A stretch of DNA of 9,180 nucleotides from Acidobacteriota bacterium (GTDB taxonomy: Bacteria; Acidobacteriota; Terriglobia; Terriglobales; Acidobacteriaceae), in the NCBI GenBank assembly GCA_021799405.1, contig JAJZAL010000209.1:1-9180 (forward strand), in the 5' to 3' direction. Below are positions 6,000-9,180 of this stretch, piece after piece. The notes under the pieces are model-generated. The model did no database searches and had not been told where the DNA came from. It worked only from the letters and a program-made list of their open reading frames with translations. The stretch's first letter is position 1. Each line of letters starts with the position of its first letter. Both the position numbers and the translations under genes were made by a program.

Positions 6000-6187
6000 G
6001 GCGCCTTTCCGGCTTTCTTCATCCAACTTACGCGTATTACCATCATTCCTCCTCCGGGAAAGATGGTGAATCTTCCCCATTCAAAGTTGGAAGTGGCAGG
6101 TTGCCTCTCAATGCACCGAGGATGCCGCGGCAGCTCCAGCCGCAGCCTGTATTCCGCACTTTCATGCCATTCTCAGGAGTCGTATTC
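6000..6187 (+). other. Leader between the small protein and the receptor
   Basis: These 188 bases carry no gene. The receptor frame is open throughout, but the translation there (with no signal peptide ahead of the true one) looks non-coding. There is a 10-base palindrome TGCCGCGGCA at 6123-6132. I see no riboswitch fold I can name and no terminator, so this is probably an untranslated part of a common message. Confidence 0.45.
6175..6179 (+). promoter_or_regulatory. Ribosome binding site of the receptor gene
   Basis: AGGAG stands eight bases before the ATG at 6188. That ATG opens directly into a signal peptide, so site and protein agree. Confidence 0.8.
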
Positions 6188-8989
6188 ATGCAATTTCATC
6201 GCGGACCGAGAGCGCGCGTTTTTTTTCTCTTCGCGCTTTTCTTTGCGGCGCTTGCCGCGCACGCCCAGGCAGGCGGCGCCGGAAGCATCAAAGGCAGCGT
6301 GACCGACCCCACCGGCGCGGTGATTCCGAACGCAGTGGTTCACGTGAAAAATGCAGCCAGCGGTTTCGAACGGACGGTGAATACGGACGGAACCGGGCAG
6401 TTCAGCATTCTCAATATTCCGCTTAACACCTATACATTGAGCGTGACCGCCCATGGGTTTGCCCCGCTCAATCAAAGCGTGCAAGTCAATGCGTCGGTGG
6501 CAACCAACCTTTCTCTCGTTCTCCATATTGCCGGAGGCAGCTCCACGATCACGGTCGAGTCCGCGGGGCCGCTGGTTGAGGACACCTCAACCTTCCATAC
6601 CGACATCGACCGCAGTATGTTCATCAAGGTTCCGCTGGAGAGCCAGTCATCCAGCCTTAGTTCACTGGTCACCATGACGACTCCCGGGGTCACGGCCGAC
6701 TCGAATGGCCTGTTCCACGGGCTGGGCGATCACGCATCGAACTCATTTTCGATTGATGGCCAGCCGGTTACCGACCAGCAGAGCAAGGTTTTTTCCAACC
6801 AACTGCCTTCCAACGCTGTTCAATCGCTCCAGGTGATCGAGGGCGCGCCGCCCGCTCAGTACGGTGATAAGACCAGCCTGGTGATCGTGGCTACCACGCG
6901 CTCCGGGCAGGGCGTCACCAAGCCTACAGGCAGTCTCTCCAGCTCCTACGGATCCTTCGGGTCTGCAACCGGAGGCTATGATCTCTCCTACGGCGGGGCG
7001 AACTGGGGCAATTTCCTTGAGGCTGACGGGCTGAACACCGGGCGCTTTCTGGATCCTCCGGAGTTTTCGGTCTTCCATTCCAAAGGCAATGAGCAGAATT
7101 TCTTTGACCGCGTGGACTATAGCTTCACCCAGTCCGATTCCATCCATCTGAACCTGAACTATAGCCGCTCCTGGTTTCAGACTCCTAATGATTACAACAA
7201 CTTGAACGTGCAGAATGTGGTGAGCAATGGAAGCGGTGTGAATCCAGTCTTTGGCAATGTGGGCAACGCCGACCAGGGCTCGAAGATCAACACTTTCAAT
7301 ATAGCGCCGACTTATACCAAAGTGCTGAGCAACGACGCGGTACTGAACGTGGGTTTATTTACGCGCAAGGATGATTACGACTACTTTCCCAGCTCTAACC
7401 CACTGGCTGACTTGGGGCCTGCCAATCTTCAAACTTCGTCTATCTCTCAGTACCGCACGCTGACCAATGCCGGGATTCATACGGATTACACCTATGTGCG
7501 AGGGCGACAGAATCTAATCACCGGGTTGCAGTACGATCAGACGATCCTGCGCGAGCACGATAGCCTGGGCATCGTGGACCCGACATACCCTTTGAGTACG
7601 CCGTGCATGGATGCAAGCGGCAACCCGCTGCCGGGTTACCTTAATCCTTCGGAATGTGCGGCGGGGGGAGCCTTGAAAAACCCCCGTTATCTTCCGGTCC
7701 TTGCGCCCTTTGACTTCACCCGCGGGGGCGGTTACTACACCTTTTTTGGTCATACCGACGTAAAAGAATTGGCCTTGTATATTGAAGATCAGATCAAGGT
7801 AGGCGCGTGGAAGTATAGTCTTGGTCTTCGCGAGGATCTTTATAACGGGCTTACCAGGGCCAACCAGACTGAACCGCGGCTGGGCATTGCTTACAAGGTA
7901 AAGCCGTCTGGGACCGTGCTGGCGATCTCGTATGCGAGGACCCTGGAGACGCCTTTCAACGAAAACCTCGTGCTGTCGAGCAACGGATGTTCAAACTCTG
8001 TTCTATCGCCTCTGCTGAACTGTTCGCCTGGCGTCTCGGGCACGATGGCTCCCGGCTACCGTAACGAGTTTCACGCCAGCGTGCAGCAGGCTCTTGGCAA
8101 GAATCTCGTATTTAGCGGTGAGTACATCTGGAAGTACACACACAATGCGTTTGACTTCAGTGTTCTGGGGAACACGCCGATTACCTTTCCCATAGACTGG
8201 CATAACTCGAAGATCCCGGGCTATGCCTTGCATTTGCAGGTCCCGAATTATCACAACATCAGCGCCTATATGGACATGTCATCGGTCGCAGCCCGCTTCT
8301 TCCCACCACAAGTGGCGGGCGCAGGCGCCACAGTTGGACAAGCGGGTTACCCGTTCCGTATCGACCATGATGAAAAGCTGAACCAGACCACGCATGTCCA
8401 ATACACCTACTCCCGCGGGAAACTTTTCAACGGACTTTGGGGCGGCTTCAACTGGCGCTACGATAGCGGCATGGTGGCCGGCGCAACACCTTGTTACGGC
8501 ACGATCGATCCGAATACACCGTGTCTGAACAGTTCCACTACACTGGATGGCCAGCCGGCAATTGCGATGGTCGATACGCAGATCCCTCCAACCATTAATC
8601 CCGTGACCGGTGCGAATGTATATTTGCCCCTGACCGCGGATGAAGAGTTTCAGGCGGGATTTATGTGCAACGGCGTGAGGGCGACACCCAATCACCCCTT
8701 ACAGGCGGTGTGCCCGGCCAAGGAGTTTAGCTCGAACCTGATCAGCATTCCCGCTCCCAACACCGGCAACAACGACAAAAATCCCCAGCGCATTGCGCCT
8801 CGCAATCTGATCGACGCATCCCTCGGCATGAGCAATATTTTCCATCGCAGCCGCTATAAGGTGGATATGCAAGTGACTGCGATCAATGTGACGAACAAAT
8901 ACGCGCTCTATAACTTCCTCTCTACCTTCAGCGGTACGCACTATGTAACTCCGCGCGCATTGACGGCAACAATTACATTTGACTTCTAA
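6188..8989 (+). CDS. TonB-dependent receptor with carboxypeptidase-regulatory-like domain (Oar-like)
   Basis: A 933-residue outer-membrane receptor. A signal peptide spans 1-26 (basic RGPRAR, then VFFLFALFFAALA, cleavage after AHA). A carboxypeptidase-regulatory-like beta-sandwich follows at about 29-112 (GSIKGSVTDPTGAVIPNA at its start). The plug lies at about 125-240 and includes NSFSIDGQPVTD (182-193) and AQYGDKTSLVIVATTRSG (220-237). The rest is beta-barrel, closing with ALTATITFDF, whose terminal Phe fits Bam-assisted assembly. No TonB box is evident. The mature protein has just eight cysteines, in four close pairs (473/490, 601/612, 769/779, 827/842), each in a Gly/Pro/Asn-rich stretch that looks like an extracellular loop. 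Receptors of this class import large or complexed ligands such as glycans, peptides or metal complexes using TonB energy. The ligand is not readable here. The start is set by AGGAG eight bases upstream. Confidence 0.94.
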   Translation: MQFHRGPRARVFFLFALFFAALAAHAQAGGAGSIKGSVTDPTGAVIPNAVVHVKNAASGFERTVNTDGTGQFSILNIPLNTYTLSVTAHGFAPLNQSVQVNASVATNLSLVLHIAGGSSTITVESAGPLVEDTSTFHTDIDRSMFIKVPLESQSSSLSSLVTMTTPGVTADSNGLFHGLGDHASNSFSIDGQPVTDQQSKVFSNQLPSNAVQSLQVIEGAPPAQYGDKTSLVIVATTRSGQGVTKPTGSLSSSYGSFGSATGGYDLSYGGANWGNFLEADGLNTGRFLDPPEFSVFHSKGNEQNFFDRVDYSFTQSDSIHLNLNYSRSWFQTPNDYNNLNVQNVVSNGSGVNPVFGNVGNADQGSKINTFNIAPTYTKVLSNDAVLNVGLFTRKDDYDYFPSSNPLADLGPANLQTSSISQYRTLTNAGIHTDYTYVRGRQNLITGLQYDQTILREHDSLGIVDPTYPLSTPCMDASGNPLPGYLNPSECAAGGALKNPRYLPVLAPFDFTRGGGYYTFFGHTDVKELALYIEDQIKVGAWKYSLGLREDLYNGLTRANQTEPRLGIAYKVKPSGTVLAISYARTLETPFNENLVLSSNGCSNSVLSPLLNCSPGVSGTMAPGYRNEFHASVQQALGKNLVFSGEYIWKYTHNAFDFSVLGNTPITFPIDWHNSKIPGYALHLQVPNYHNISAYMDMSSVAARFFPPQVAGAGATVGQAGYPFRIDHDEKLNQTTHVQYTYSRGKLFNGLWGGFNWRYDSGMVAGATPCYGTIDPNTPCLNSSTTLDGQPAIAMVDTQIPPTINPVTGANVYLPLTADEEFQAGFMCNGVRATPNHPLQAVCPAKEFSSNLISIPAPNTGNNDKNPQRIAPRNLIDASLGMSNIFHRSRYKVDMQVTAINVTNKYALYNFLSTFSGTHYVTPRALTATITFDF

Positions 8990-9180
8990 CGGACTATGGG
9001 CGGCGGGAAGAGTTTGTACAGCCTTCCGCGCCCAACCCATCTGCCGCGCTTTTTCGTGGTTTCCAGGCAAGCAGGGCGCGAAGCTATTTATCTTCAGCGG
9101 CGGGTTAGCAGGCGCGCAAAGTAGTGACGAAATTGTATCTATATGTTTGCTTGCAATGAAGATGATGGTGTTCTGTAGAG
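8990..9180. other. Non-coding tail of the window
   Basis: No gene begins here. The first part holds a bulged inverted repeat. From about 9085 the sequence becomes AT-richer (AAATTGTATCTATATG at 9130-9145), which may be the promoter area of a gene beyond the window, though I find no defensible -35/-10 pair. Confidence 0.4.
8998..9054 (+). terminator. Weak possible terminator after the receptor gene
   Basis: GGGCGGCGGGAAG (8998-9010) pairs, with a two-base bulge, with CTTCCGCGCCC (9023-9033) nine bases past the receptor stop. A run of five T follows only at 9050-9054, 16 bases after the stem, too far for a textbook intrinsic terminator. It may stabilise the 3' end instead. Confidence 0.3.

Noticed and set aside
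5993..6187. Upstream extension of the receptor to a TTG at 5993
   Set aside because: It would place 65 residues before a clear signal peptide, and the AGGAG site belongs to ATG 6188.
6743..7147. Minus-strand frame of 134 residues inside the receptor gene
   Set aside because: It is a shadow of a strongly coding plus-strand frame, with no independent signals.

Overview
The window looks like a piece of an Acidobacteriota chromosome (class Terriglobia/Acidobacteriia is my best guess). The main reason is the 933-residue TonB-dependent receptor with an N-terminal carboxypeptidase-regulatory-like domain. This type is greatly expanded in that phylum. The small HxH/CPLC membrane protein before it, a secreted protein of a kind I associate with that phylum, the GC-rich genes and the TTG/GTG starts all fit. 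No rRNA, tRNA, CRISPR array, transposase or integrase is visible. The taxonomic call is inference, since no marker gene is present.

Layout. (1) 1-440: C-terminal end of a sigma-54-dependent (NtrC-family) regulator, cut by the window edge. (2) 441-938: about 500 bases with no convincing gene, holding two hairpins and an imperfect direct repeat of the interspersed-repeat type. (3) 939-2239: two overlapping genes for unrecognised membrane proteins, visibly lower in GC than their neighbours. The first ends in a histidine/lysine-rich tail. (4) 2240-2664: another repeat-like, gene-free stretch. (5) 2665-3084 (minus): a DoxX-family membrane protein, divergent from (6) 3211-4458 (plus): an MFS permease resembling the PAT/AmpG group. 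(7) 4479-5552 (minus): a secreted two-part hypothetical protein, convergent with the permease. (8) 5685-5999 (plus): a small membrane protein with an HxH...CxxC motif, started from a TTG with a good Shine-Dalgarno. (9) 6188-8989 (plus): the TonB-dependent receptor. (10) 8990-9180: non-coding, with a weak possible terminator.

Two groups of genes probably work together. The 939/1787 pair overlaps by one base (TAATG) and so is almost certainly translated from one message. Its function is unknown, and its base composition and repeat-rich flanks suggest an acquired cassette. The small HxH/CPLC protein and the receptor lie in the same direction with a 188-base gap and no obvious terminator. I infer an outer-membrane uptake module in which the small protein may handle a metal or metal-containing ligand. 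The rest of the window reads as ordinary chromosomal genes. I found no clear defence system, phage or transposon.
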